A DNA stretch of 64,000 bases from Vallitalea sp. (GTDB lineage: Bacteria > Bacillota > Clostridia > Lachnospirales > Vallitaleaceae). Positions 9,294-17,470 of the stretch are shown here, piece after piece. The stretch's first letter is position 1. Each line of letters begins with the position of its first letter. The DNA lies in the NCBI GenBank assembly GCA_025210235.1, contig JAOASG010000057.1, forward strand, positions 1 through 64,000, written 5' to 3'. Under the pieces are notes generated by a model. It was not told where the DNA came from and did not search any database. It saw only the letters and a list, made by a program, of their open reading frames with translations. The translations under genes and the position numbers were made by a program.

Positions 9294-9377
9294 GCGGATA
9301 TGGTATAGGGTAATATGGAGCAGCAAGCCATGGACGTTTAATCTGCTGACGGAATATTACCCTATACCATTATCCGC
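9294..9377. repeat. Long hairpin repeat, about 85 bp
   Basis: Near-perfect arms: GCGGATATGGTATAGGGTAA followed by TAT, and ATATTACCCTATACC followed by ATTATCCGC. The interior holds a second pairing (GCAG with CTGC) and the sequence CCATGGACGT. Read on the minus strand the core is ACGTCCATGGCTT, similar to the CGTCCGTGCTT core of the hairpin at 6790-7013. It lies between convergent genes. No reading frame. Confidence 0.7.
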
Positions 9378-9405
9378 GGAAGCTTCATATTTTTTCGTAG
9401 GAAAT

Positions 9406-10023
9406 TTATGTTTCTATATAAGAATTTCCGTCTAGAGGTATTAACATTTGAAGATATGGATCTCCTTCTAATAAACCTATGGTATAGAATGAATAAAAAG
9501 CATCTGGAAGCAATCTTATATTTGGTACATATAAAACAGGTTTATTATCGTCAGTTGTAACTAATTGTATAGTATAAGTTTCTGGAGAAATTGACATATA
9601 ATCAGTTATACCTTTATAACTAACATCTCTAAATAATGTAGAACCGTCTGGTTGAATTACGTTAAGTGCAGGAGAGTCAGGAGAAATATTAATAAATCTC
9701 AACTTGCTTGAATTTGGCTTTAATGGCTCTTTTGGATCATTGACTATAAAGAGTTCAATGTTTGGTAATTCACCAATAACTGCTACAGTGGCAATAATTT
9801 TCTCTGGAATTTCTATTGTTTTTGTAAAAATAGGCATATCTGAGTTGTTTGCAGGGAATATATCTATTGTATAAGTTCCGGGCATAACAGGAAGATATGG
9901 GGTAAATTCTCCATAAGATAAATTATCGGCTAATAAATTGTCACCATTTGCATATACATCTACAGCAGGTGCGTTTGGAGATGCATGAAGTAGCCTAATG
10001 TATGATGTTTTTTTATCGTACAC
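9406..10023 (-). CDS. DUF4397 domain protein
   Basis: A 205-residue protein made of two DUF4397 beta-sandwich repeats. The first contains LLHASPNAPAVDVYANG (residues ~12-28) and the second FINISPDSPALNVIQPDG (~109-126). This HASP/SPDSPALDV pattern is the family hallmark. Family members are usually extracytoplasmic, but here no signal peptide or anchor is seen. Coat or surface association is therefore only a guess. The start codon is GTG, chosen because GGTGGTGAC is correctly spaced before it. The gene is divergent from the IclR regulator and convergent with the LysM-GH18 gene. Function unknown. Confidence 0.8.
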   Translation of the reverse strand: MYDKKTSYIRLLHASPNAPAVDVYANGDNLLADNLSYGEFTPYLPVMPGTYTIDIFPANNSDMPIFTKTIEIPEKIIATVAVIGELPNIELFIVNDPKEPLKPNSSKLRFINISPDSPALNVIQPDGSTLFRDVSYKGITDYMSISPETYTIQLVTTDDNKPVLYVPNIRLLPDAFYSFYTIGLLEGDPYLQMLIPLDGNSYIET

Positions 10024-10081
10024 AAAGTCACCACCTATTAATTAACTTAGTACAATATATGAAACCATAGGACAAAGAGTT

Positions 10082-10115
10082 ACTAGTAGTAAAAAATAAA
10101 TTTTTATTTTACTAG
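10082..10115. promoter_or_regulatory. Inverted repeat between divergent genes
   Basis: ACTAGTAGTAAAAA pairs with TTTTTATTTTACTAGT across a short A+T centre, midway between the DUF4397 gene and the IclR regulator. It could be an operator or a hairpin. The sequence differs from the GTTTCAC sites upstream of kduI, so autoregulation by the IclR protein at this site is not supported by similarity. Confidence 0.3.
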
Positions 10116-10236
10116 TTTTAAATATATGGTAAAATCAAAATAACTTATAATGTATATTTATTTATGTAAGTTTGGATTGCTAACGAAATAAAGTAAATTA
10201 CAAAAGACAAGAAATATTATAAATGGAGGAAAAAAC

Positions 10237-11001
10237 ATGAACGATTCCAAATTACAAACAGTTGATAGGGCGTTAATAGTTCTTGAAACTTTAGCTGAAA
10301 AACCAATGACAGCTGTTCAAATACAAAATCAATTAGGTTTGAATAAAAGTACTGTTCATAGATTGTTAATGACATTATTATCAAGAGGTTTTGTTGAAAG
10401 AAATAAATCTACTGGAGTATATACAATTGGTTTAAAGCTAGTGGAAATAAGTAGTATAAGATTAAATAATATTGAACTTAAAACAGAAGCATCACCGTAT
10501 TTAAGAAGGTTAACGGAAACGCTAAAACAACCATCTCAATTAGCTACATACCATAATGGTGAAGCAATATATATAGAGAAAATAAACAACGTACATTATA
10601 TGAGAATGTATTCTCAAATTGGAAGAAGAATACCTGTATATTGTTCAGCGGTAGGAAAAGCCTTACTAATTGATAAAAATGACGATGAGATATTAAAAAT
10701 ACTAAGTATGATACCAATGAAAGAATATACTAACAAAACATTATTAACCCCAGAAGCAGTTTTAGAAGAAATAAAAATTGCAAAAATGAAAGGATTTGCT
10801 ATAGATAATGAAGAACATGAAAAAGGGATTTTTTGTATAGCAGTACCAATTTATGATTATAGGGGACAAATTATTGCCGCAATAAGCACTGCTGGAGAGA
10901 ACAAAACTTTTTTATTTGATGATGAAGCAGATATTATTAAACAAATTAAAGTAATAGCTAGTAAAATTTCTCATAGAATGGGTTACCCATTTTCTTCATA
11001 A
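10237..11001 (+). CDS. IclR-family regulator, KdgR-like
   Basis: A 254-residue regulator with an N-terminal winged helix-turn-helix (residues ~6-65, recognition helix in LGLNKSTVHRLLMTLLSRGFV). The C-terminal IclR effector domain (about 75-250) includes the conserved VYCSAVGKALL and EHEKGIFCIAVPIYDYRG segments. In enterobacteria the IclR member KdgR represses pectin and uronate catabolism in response to 2-keto-3-deoxygluconate. Here the gene sits directly before kduI-kduD. Two GTTTCA-N5-TGAAA palindromes flank the kduI promoter, so this protein is the likely local repressor. RBS GGAGGAAAA precedes the ATG. Confidence 0.88.
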   Translation: MNDSKLQTVDRALIVLETLAEKPMTAVQIQNQLGLNKSTVHRLLMTLLSRGFVERNKSTGVYTIGLKLVEISSIRLNNIELKTEASPYLRRLTETLKQPSQLATYHNGEAIYIEKINNVHYMRMYSQIGRRIPVYCSAVGKALLIDKNDDEILKILSMIPMKEYTNKTLLTPEAVLEEIKIAKMKGFAIDNEEHEKGIFCIAVPIYDYRGQIIAAISTAGENKTFLFDDEADIIKQIKVIASKISHRMGYPFSS

Positions 11002-11035
11002 CATAGTAAAAATAAAAAATCACAAAAAGCATATT

Positions 11036-11052
11036 GTTTCACATAGTGAAAC
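11036..11052. promoter_or_regulatory. Candidate IclR/KdgR operator 1
   Basis: GTTTCACATAGTGAAAC is a perfect 17-bp palindrome (7-bp arms, 3-bp centre), 26 bp upstream of the kduI -35 element. A near-identical site lies at 11128-11144. Its form resembles KdgR boxes of other bacteria. Confidence 0.65.
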
Positions 11053-11077
11053 TTAATATCAATAATTGAAAAACAAC

Positions 11078-11106
11078 TTGATTTATTATAAGCAATTAGA
11101 TATAAT
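11078..11106 (+). promoter_or_regulatory. Sigma-A promoter of kduI-kduD
   Basis: TTGATT (11078-11083), a 17-bp spacer and TATAAT (11101-11106). It lies between the two palindromic operator candidates, so a bound repressor could block both polymerase entry and escape. Confidence 0.75.
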
Positions 11107-11127
11107 ATAAGCATAAAATGAAATTGA

Positions 11128-11144
11128 GTTTCATATAGTGAAAT
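11128..11144. promoter_or_regulatory. Candidate IclR/KdgR operator 2
   Basis: GTTTCATATAGTGAAAT matches operator 1 at 15 of 17 positions. It lies just downstream of the predicted transcription start and directly before the kduI ribosome site AAGGAGG. Confidence 0.65.
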
Positions 11145-11158
11145 TAAGGAGGATAATA

Positions 11159-12001
11159 ATGGAGATTAGAGAAGGCGTAAATTCTAGAGATGCAAAACAT
11201 TATACAACAGACAGAATTAGAAATGATTTTTTAATTCAAGAGTTATTTGTTGCTGACAAAATTAAAAGAGTATATAGCCATATTGATAGAATTATTACAA
11301 TTGGAGCATGCCCTGGAGAAAATGCAATAGATTTAGATCAAGATCTAGATACTATGAAGAATCTAGGAACAGATTATTTCTTAGAAAGAAGAGAGTTGGG
11401 AATAATTAATGTAGGCAGTAAAGGTACTGTTACAGTTGATGGAGAAGTATATACTTTAAACTCAAGAGATGGATTATATGTAGGTAAGGGTGCTAAATCA
11501 GTAGTATTTAAAAGTGATGATTGTAATGCACCAGCTAAGTTCTATTGTAATAGTGCACCAGCTCATAAGACTTATCCTAATAAACATATTGATATAACAA
11601 AAGCTAAAAAAGTTGAATTAGGTGATCCTAAATTATTAAACGTAAGAACAATTAATCAATATATTCACCCAGATGTATTAGATACATGTCAATTATTAAT
11701 GGGATTAACTGAGTTAAAAGAAGGAAATGTATGGAATACTATGCCATGCCATACTCATGAAAGACGTATGGAAGTATATTTCTATTTTGACATTCCAGAA
11801 GATCAAGTTGTTTTTCACTTAATGGGAGAACCTAGTGAAACAAGACATGTAGTTATGAGAAATGAAGAAGCAATTATTTCTCCAAGTTGGTCAATTCATT
11901 CTGGAGTAGGAACAACTTCATATTCATTTATTTGGGGAATGGTTGGGGAAAACCAAACATTTACTGATATGGATCATGTAGATATGAAAGATTTAAAATA
12001 A
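11159..12001 (+). CDS. kduI: 5-keto-4-deoxyuronate isomerase
   Basis: A 280-residue cupin isomerase converting 5-keto-4-deoxyuronate (4-deoxy-L-threo-5-hexosulose uronate) to 3-deoxy-D-glycero-2,5-hexodiulosonate. The zinc ligands are visible as His198, His200 and Glu205 in [12 protein letters not shown], and His247 in SWSIHSG. This is the spacing of the E. coli enzyme, shifted by two residues. An in-frame GTG at 11138 is rejected because AAGGAGG lies inside that extension; ATG 11159 is correctly spaced. It is followed after 16 bp by kduD. The substrate arises from the unsaturated uronate released by the GH88 enzyme encoded downstream. Confidence 0.95.
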   Translation: MEIREGVNSRDAKHYTTDRIRNDFLIQELFVADKIKRVYSHIDRIITIGACPGENAIDLDQDLDTMKNLGTDYFLERRELGIINVGSKGTVTVDGEVYTLNSRDGLYVGKGAKSVVFKSDDCNAPAKFYCNSAPAHKTYPNKHIDITKAKKVELGDPKLLNVRTINQYIHPDVLDTCQLLMGLTELKEGNVWNTMPCHTHERRMEVYFYFDIPEDQVVFHLMGEPSETRHVVMRNEEAIISPSWSIHSGVGTTSYSFIWGMVGENQTFTDMDHVDMKDLK

Positions 12002-12017
12002 TTAAGGTGGTGCAAAT

Positions 12018-12779
12018 ATGAATTTAAATAATTTTAGTTTAGAAGGTAAAGTTGCAATAGTAACAGGTTGTAGTACAGGTCTTGGACAAGGAATGGTTTT
12101 AGGTTTAGCAAAAGCAGGAGCGGATATCGTTGGAGTTGATTATGTTGCCTCACCAGAAACTAAAGAAAAAGTAGAAGCTTTAGGAAGAAAATACTTACAA
12201 ATACAAGCTAATTTATTATCTATTGAACCTGTAGAAGATATTATTAATAAAGCTGTAGAAACTTTTGGCAAAATAGATATTTTAGTTAATAATGCAGGTA
12301 TTATCCGTAGAGAAGATGCTTTAGATTTTTCTGAAAAAGACTGGGATGATGTAATAAATATTAATTTAAAAACAGTATTTTTCTTAAGTCAAGCAGTAGC
12401 TAATCAATTTGTAAAGCAAGGTAATGGTGGAAAGATTGTAAACATTGCTTCAATGCTTTCATTCCAAGGAGGAATTAGAGTTCCATCCTATACAGCAAGT
12501 AAAAGTGGAGTAATGGGTATTACTAAATTAATGGCAAATGAATGGGCAAAACATAATATTAATGTAAATGCAATTGCTCCAGGTTATATGGCTACAGCTA
12601 ATACAGCTCCTTTAAGAGCAGATGAAAAACGTAGTAAAGAAATTCTTGATAGAATTCCTGCTAATAGATGGGGATTGCCAGAAGATTTAGCTGGTCCTGT
12701 TGTTTTCTTATCATCAGATGCAGGTTCTTATGTAAATGGTTATACATTAGCAGTTGATGGTGGATGGTTAGCAAGATAA
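12018..12779 (+). CDS. kduD: 2-keto-3-deoxygluconate-forming oxidoreductase (SDR)
   Basis: A 253-residue classical short-chain dehydrogenase with the TGxxxGxG cofactor motif TGCSTGLG (residues 16-23), NNAG, a catalytic Ser in IASMLSFQGG, and Tyr158/Lys162 of YTASK. KduD reduces 3-deoxy-D-glycero-2,5-hexodiulosonate to 2-keto-3-deoxygluconate with NAD(P)H in the cytoplasm. Length and the C-terminal VDGGWLAR ending match KduD. It is co-transcribed with kduI. The kinase and aldolase that would complete the pathway (kdgK, kdgA) are not in this window. Confidence 0.92.
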   Translation: MNLNNFSLEGKVAIVTGCSTGLGQGMVLGLAKAGADIVGVDYVASPETKEKVEALGRKYLQIQANLLSIEPVEDIINKAVETFGKIDILVNNAGIIRREDALDFSEKDWDDVININLKTVFFLSQAVANQFVKQGNGGKIVNIASMLSFQGGIRVPSYTASKSGVMGITKLMANEWAKHNINVNAIAPGYMATANTAPLRADEKRSKEILDRIPANRWGLPEDLAGPVVFLSSDAGSYVNGYTLAVDGGWLAR

Positions 12780-12836
12780 TATGTTACATATTTAATATAA
12801 TGTGATAGTAAAGATTTTATAACTTCAAGTTTTAGG

Positions 12837-12917
12837 AATGCATACTATATAAAGCTTAAAATAGTCCTAGCTATAGTGATAGGATTATATAAGCTTATAG
12901 ATATGCATTTTTTATTT
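12837..12917 (+). terminator. Terminator-like hairpin after kduD
   Basis: An extended stem: AATGCATA with TATGCATT outside, AAGCTT with AAGCTT inside, and GTCCTA with TAGGAT at the tip, followed by TTTTTATTT. It separates kduID from the AraC-type regulator. Confidence 0.7.
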
Positions 12918-13026
12918 GATTAGTTAAATCAATTTTTTAGGGGATTCTATAATAATATTGACTGTATTAAAGATATCTTTTATACTTATATATGGTTTGC
13001 AAGTACTTAATTAGGAGAAGAATAAT

Positions 13027-15273
13027 ATGAGACATAAGATATTCTACAGAAAATTATTTTTAACTTACTTTTCAATAATTTTAATTTATACAATAGTTGC
13101 AGTTACCATTTTTTTTGTTAATGTAGAAGGATTTAATAAGAAACAGAGAAATATTCAAAAACAAACATATCTAAGCCAAGTAAGTGATAAAATTGATCAA
13201 TCCCTAGACGTGGCAAAGGGACTAATGAAACAATTACTTAGTAATAGTGATTTGATACAATTTATTATTAATGATAAATTAAATTATTTAAATATTAGTA
13301 GAATATATGACCAAATAACATATAGTTTAGCTCCTTTTGATAACTTAGGAGTATCTATTGGAGTTGGTAAAAAGAACAGTTCTCTTGTTATAACAAGTAA
13401 TGGAACTATTGAGGAAAAAAGATTTTATAAAGCAATGAAGTTTAATTTTGATAATCAAGATGAACTTTATGAACAAATGAATAATTATAATAAAAATGAT
13501 TTTTATACGATTACAAGTAGTTCAGATTATTATGTTAACAATGGTAAATACATAACACTTATTGGGGGACAAAAATTTACCAATAATAATGAATTAATTG
13601 CATATTTAACTTTTTATAAAGATATAATGATACCTAAATTAAAGGGTAATGAAAAAGGAGCTTTATATATACTATCTAATAAAGATATATTAGCTTCAAG
13701 AAATAATGGTCTAGATGAAAGTCAATTAAACATGATAGAAGATAGTTTGCTTAATAATCCAGGAATAGATACTATTAATATTAATGGGTATAAGGTTTAT
13801 TCAACAAAGTCTGAAATTATTGGATGGAATTATTATTATATTATTTCTGATACTATACACTCGGATTTGATTTTTGAATTTATTAAGGAAAGTAGCATTG
13901 TTTATATTATACTAATGATTATAGGAACAATTATTGCGTTTTTTGTTACTAAAAAGACTTATGAGCCTATTTATAAAGTTATGCAACAATTTGATGAAGA
14001 TATTTCAGAAGAGGTATACGATGAATTTGAAATTATAAGTAGGTCGTCAAATAAAATGCGTATTGCTAATGAAAAGTTAAAAGAGATTACTTTAAACAAT
14101 AGATTACCATTAAAAATTAAATTTTTAAGAGATTTATTATATGGATTAAATAGAAATAATATATTAGACAGCGATTTAGAAAAACATGATTTAATTATAT
14201 TTAATGAGAATGTAAATGTAATTGTTCTTGAATATGTTAATATAATAGATTTGCAACAAAAACATCTGGAAGAAGAAATTATAACTATAAGAACTCAAAT
14301 AAGAGAAATAATAAATGAATCTTTTAAAGATATAAAACATTATCAGCTACTTCAAGTGAATAATGGAAGAGATGTATTAATTATTCTAAAAAAAGATAAA
14401 GATGAAGCAAAGAAATTAATGTCAGAAATATTATCGAATGTTAAAGAACAATATGATATTGATATTATTGCATCATTAGGAAAAGATGTGACTTCTATAA
14501 CAAATATTGGTCAAAGTTTTAGTGATGCACTTAATAACCTAGAATATAGAAGATTAGTTTCTGGCATGGTATTTATTGAGGAAGATAACATAAAAAATAT
14601 TAAAAAAACTACATATTACTACCCTCTTGATATAGAACAAAATTTAATTAACTATATTCTTATAGGTAAAAAAGAGGAAGCAAAAATGGTTTTAAGACAT
14701 TTATTAGATGAGAATTTTAATAATAGAAATATAACTAATGAAGCACTTTCGTTATTAGCTTTTGCAATTACTGGAACTATTAATAGAGTATTGAATCAAA
14801 TAAATAAGTCAGTAGAAGATGTATACGAAGAAGGGTCAATGGTATATTTAGAACTAAAAAATTCAATTCAAAATGACATATTCCGAGAAAAGGTTAATTG
14901 TATGTTTGGTACATTATTGGAAAACATTACAGTTTGTGAATCACATGAAAATGATAAGTTAGCAAATCGTATTCTTGAATATATACATAATAATTATATG
15001 ATGGATATTTCATTAAATGACATCGCAGAATATTTTTCTATTACTCCAGCATATGTAAGTATGTTATTCAAAAAAGAACACGGATATAATTTTAAAGACT
15101 ATCTAAATATGTATAGAATCAATCAAGCTAAAATAATTATTAAACAAGAAACCAATATTAAAAATGTTGATTTGGCTACAGCAGTTGGATTTAATAGTGT
15201 AAACACATTCCTAAGACTGTTTAAAAAATATGAAGGAGTCTCACCAGGAAAGTATATAAATAAATGTAACTGA
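13027..15273 (+). CDS. Membrane-bound AraC-family regulator
   Basis: A 748-residue one-component regulator. An N-terminal helix (residues ~11-32) and a second helix near 292-312 enclose a Cache-like extracytoplasmic sensor. A linker and a central domain follow (~330-620). The C-terminal double helix-turn-helix (~650-745) includes the AraC signature VGFNSVNTFLRLFKKYEGVSP. Regulators of this architecture (YesN-like, in one polypeptide) commonly control adjacent LplABC-type sugar transporters in Paenibacillus and Clostridia. Here the permease genes start 279 bp downstream. The likely role is sensing glycosaminoglycan oligosaccharide, directly or through the binding protein, and activating the downstream operon. 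That role is inference. Confidence 0.88.
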   Translation: MRHKIFYRKLFLTYFSIILIYTIVAVTIFFVNVEGFNKKQRNIQKQTYLSQVSDKIDQSLDVAKGLMKQLLSNSDLIQFIINDKLNYLNISRIYDQITYSLAPFDNLGVSIGVGKKNSSLVITSNGTIEEKRFYKAMKFNFDNQDELYEQMNNYNKNDFYTITSSSDYYVNNGKYITLIGGQKFTNNNELIAYLTFYKDIMIPKLKGNEKGALYILSNKDILASRNNGLDESQLNMIEDSLLNNPGIDTININGYKVYSTKSEIIGWNYYYIISDTIHSDLIFEFIKESSIVYIILMIIGTIIAFFVTKKTYEPIYKVMQQFDEDISEEVYDEFEIISRSSNKMRIANEKLKEITLNNRLPLKIKFLRDLLYGLNRNNILDSDLEKHDLIIFNENVNVIVLEYVNIIDLQQKHLEEEIITIRTQIREIINESFKDIKHYQLLQVNNGRDVLIILKKDKDEAKKLMSEILSNVKEQYDIDIIASLGKDVTSITNIGQSFSDALNNLEYRRLVSGMVFIEEDNIKNIKKTTYYYPLDIEQNLINYILIGKKEEAKMVLRHLLDENFNNRNITNEALSLLAFAITGTINRVLNQINKSVEDVYEEGSMVYLELKNSIQNDIFREKVNCMFGTLLENITVCESHENDKLANRILEYIHNNYMMDISLNDIAEYFSITPAYVSMLFKKEHGYNFKDYLNMYRINQAKIIIKQETNIKNVDLATAVGFNSVNTFLRLFKKYEGVSPGKYINKCN

Positions 15274-15309
15274 CTTCCATTATGTAAAAGAATAAGATGT
15301 TAATAATAA

Positions 15310-15341
15310 TAAGCCTAGAATTTTTGGGGCTTATTTTTTAT
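15310..15341 (+). terminator. Intrinsic terminator after the AraC gene
   Basis: AAGCC pairs with GGCTT around a short loop, followed by ATTTTTTA. It isolates the regulator from the transport operon. The following bases to 15552 hold no gene; a weak TTGATA-N16-TATCAT promoter candidate starts near 15494. Confidence 0.6.
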
Positions 15342-15552
15342 GTATTGTTATGTGTAAAATTTATTACCTTTTTTTAAATGGGTAAGCGTACATATTGATA
15401 AAAAGGGGATTGTTGCAAAAAAAGTATTTAAAAAATGAAGATTATAGTATAAAAAATAATGATATTTAAAATCTTGGTGCTAATATTAATTTTTGATAAT
15501 TTACTTGATGTTTATATCATGATACGATTATACCCACATAGGAGGTATGCAT

Positions 15553-16515
15553 ATGAATAAAGCTACAATGACTTTAAAACAAAGTAACACAATGTCAAAA
15601 GAAAATAAGTTATCTATATGCATGAAGAAAATATCAAAAAATAAAGAATTACTTATTATGTTAATTCCAAGTATATTATTTTATATTTTCTTTGTGTATA
15701 AGCCAATGTTAGGGTTGCAAATAGCTTTTAAAGATTACAATATTTTTAAAGGTGTTGCTGCTAGTAAGTGGGTAGGATTTAAACACTTTAGTACTTTTAT
15801 TAATAGTCCTTTCTTTTTTAAAACTTTAAAAAACACGTTTCTAATAAATATATATGGATTATTAATTGGATTTCCAATACCTATAATATTAGCACTGTTA
15901 TTAAATGAAGTTAAAAATACAAAATTTAAAAAAACGGTACAAACATTAACGTATTTACCACACTTTGTATCAATAGTTGTTATTGCAGGTATTGTTGTTA
16001 ATTTTCTTTCACCATCATCAGGGTTAATTAATTTAATCATTGAAAAATTTGGAGGGGAAAAAATATATTTCCTTACTAAACCACAATATTTTAGAAGTAT
16101 TTATATAAGTATGAATATATGGAAAGAAGCAGGATTTAATGCGATTGTATATATAGCTGCACTAGCAGGTATTGATCCTCAGTTATATGAGGCTGCATAT
16201 GTAGATGGAGCAGGAAAGTTAAAAAGAATTATAAATGTTACTATACCAGGAATAATGCCAACAATTATAATTTTATTAATTCTAAAAATAGGGAAAATGT
16301 TGACAGTTGGTTTTGAATCAATTATTTTATTATATCAACCTGTTACTTATAAAACAGCTGATGTAATTAGTACATATGTATATAGAATGGGAATAGAGAA
16401 CTCACAATTTGATTATGCCACAGCGGTTGGTTTGTTTAACTCAGTAATATCTTTACTTTTAGTTGTTTTTGCAAATAAAATAAGTAGAAAATTATCAGAT
16501 ACATCATTGTGGTAG
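15553..16515 (+). CDS. Carbohydrate ABC transporter permease, LplB/YteP type
   Basis: A 320-residue inner-membrane permease with six predicted helices and the ATPase-contacting EAA loop YEAAYVDGAGKLKRIINVTIP. The longer N terminus and the FKDYNIFKG segment are typical of the LplB/YteP/YtcP family that imports oligosaccharides, often uronate-containing. ATG 15547 is rejected because GGAGGT abuts it; ATG 15553 is seven bases from GGAGG. It pairs with the next gene (15-bp gap) and the lipoprotein after that. No ATPase is encoded here; such systems normally share an MsmX-like ATPase encoded elsewhere. Confidence 0.92.
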   Translation: MNKATMTLKQSNTMSKENKLSICMKKISKNKELLIMLIPSILFYIFFVYKPMLGLQIAFKDYNIFKGVAASKWVGFKHFSTFINSPFFFKTLKNTFLINIYGLLIGFPIPIILALLLNEVKNTKFKKTVQTLTYLPHFVSIVVIAGIVVNFLSPSSGLINLIIEKFGGEKIYFLTKPQYFRSIYISMNIWKEAGFNAIVYIAALAGIDPQLYEAAYVDGAGKLKRIINVTIPGIMPTIIILLILKIGKMLTVGFESIILLYQPVTYKTADVISTYVYRMGIENSQFDYATAVGLFNSVISLLLVVFANKISRKLSDTSLW

Positions 16516-16530
16516 TAGGAGGTGGAATAG

Positions 16531-17400
16531 ATGAGGCAAAGTAAAGCAGAAAAAAGATTTTCAGTATTTAATTATATTTTACTATCGTTAATAGGATTCA
16601 TAACCGTATATCCATTATTATATGTACTTGCGGCATCAATTAGTTCATCTGATGCAGTAATTACAGGGAAAGTATTGTTATTGCCAAAAGATATTACTTT
16701 TGTAGCGTATAAAAATATCTTAAAAGATCCTAATATTTGGATAGGATATGCTAACTCAATATTTATTACGGTTGTTGGTACAGCTGTAAACTTATTTGTT
16801 ACTATTTCAGCCGCATATCCATTATCTAAGAAAAGGTTACCAGGATTAAAAGGATTTACATTTTTCTTTTTATTATCAATGTGGTTTACAGCAGGTATGA
16901 TACCTTTCTATTTAAATTTAAAAGAACTTAATTTACTTAATACAAGATTTGCAGTTATTATTGCATTTGCAATGACACCTTTTAATATGTTATTGCTTAG
17001 AACATTTTTTAGTTCTATACCAGGTTCTCTTGAAGAGGCAGCAAAAGTTGACGGTGCATCAGAATTTTTTATTTTAACAAAAATATATTTACCACTTTCA
17101 AAAGCTGGTTTAGCAACTATTGGTTTGTTTTATGCAGTTACTAGATGGAATGGGTATTTTTGGAATATGATTATTCTTAGAGATAATAGTAAAATTCCTT
17201 TACAAGTTATGCTGAAAAAAATGATTGTAGAAGCAAAAATAGCAGAAACAGTTGAAGGAATGGATATTTCTACTAATTATTCGGCAGAAACAATAATTTA
17301 TAGTACTATTGTTATTTCTGTCATTCCAATGCTTTTAATATATCCTTATGTACAAAAGTACTTTACTGAAGGAGTAATGTTAGGAGCGGTAAAAGAATGA
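16531..17400 (+). CDS. Carbohydrate ABC transporter permease, LplC/YtcP type
   Basis: A 289-residue permease with six predicted helices and the EAA motif LEEAAKVDGASEFFILTKIYLPLS. The C-terminal YFTEGVMLGAVKE ending is characteristic of the LplC/YtcP subfamily. It forms the heterodimeric channel with the product of the preceding gene and receives substrate from the lipoprotein encoded 70 bp downstream. RBS AGGAGG precedes the ATG. Position in the locus implies import of glycosaminoglycan oligosaccharides. Confidence 0.92.
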   Translation: MRQSKAEKRFSVFNYILLSLIGFITVYPLLYVLAASISSSDAVITGKVLLLPKDITFVAYKNILKDPNIWIGYANSIFITVVGTAVNLFVTISAAYPLSKKRLPGLKGFTFFFLLSMWFTAGMIPFYLNLKELNLLNTRFAVIIAFAMTPFNMLLLRTFFSSIPGSLEEAAKVDGASEFFILTKIYLPLSKAGLATIGLFYAVTRWNGYFWNMIILRDNSKIPLQVMLKKMIVEAKIAETVEGMDISTNYSAETIIYSTIVISVIPMLLIYPYVQKYFTEGVMLGAVKE

Positions 17401-17470
17401 TTTTTAGCTATATACATTTAATGTAGTAGCTTTAAATAAAAAAATAAATATAAGTAAAAGGAGACTTAAT

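Noticed and set aside
15735..16040. Open frame on the minus strand inside the LplB gene
   Set aside because: Shadow of the permease frame; A+T-rich codons by chance.
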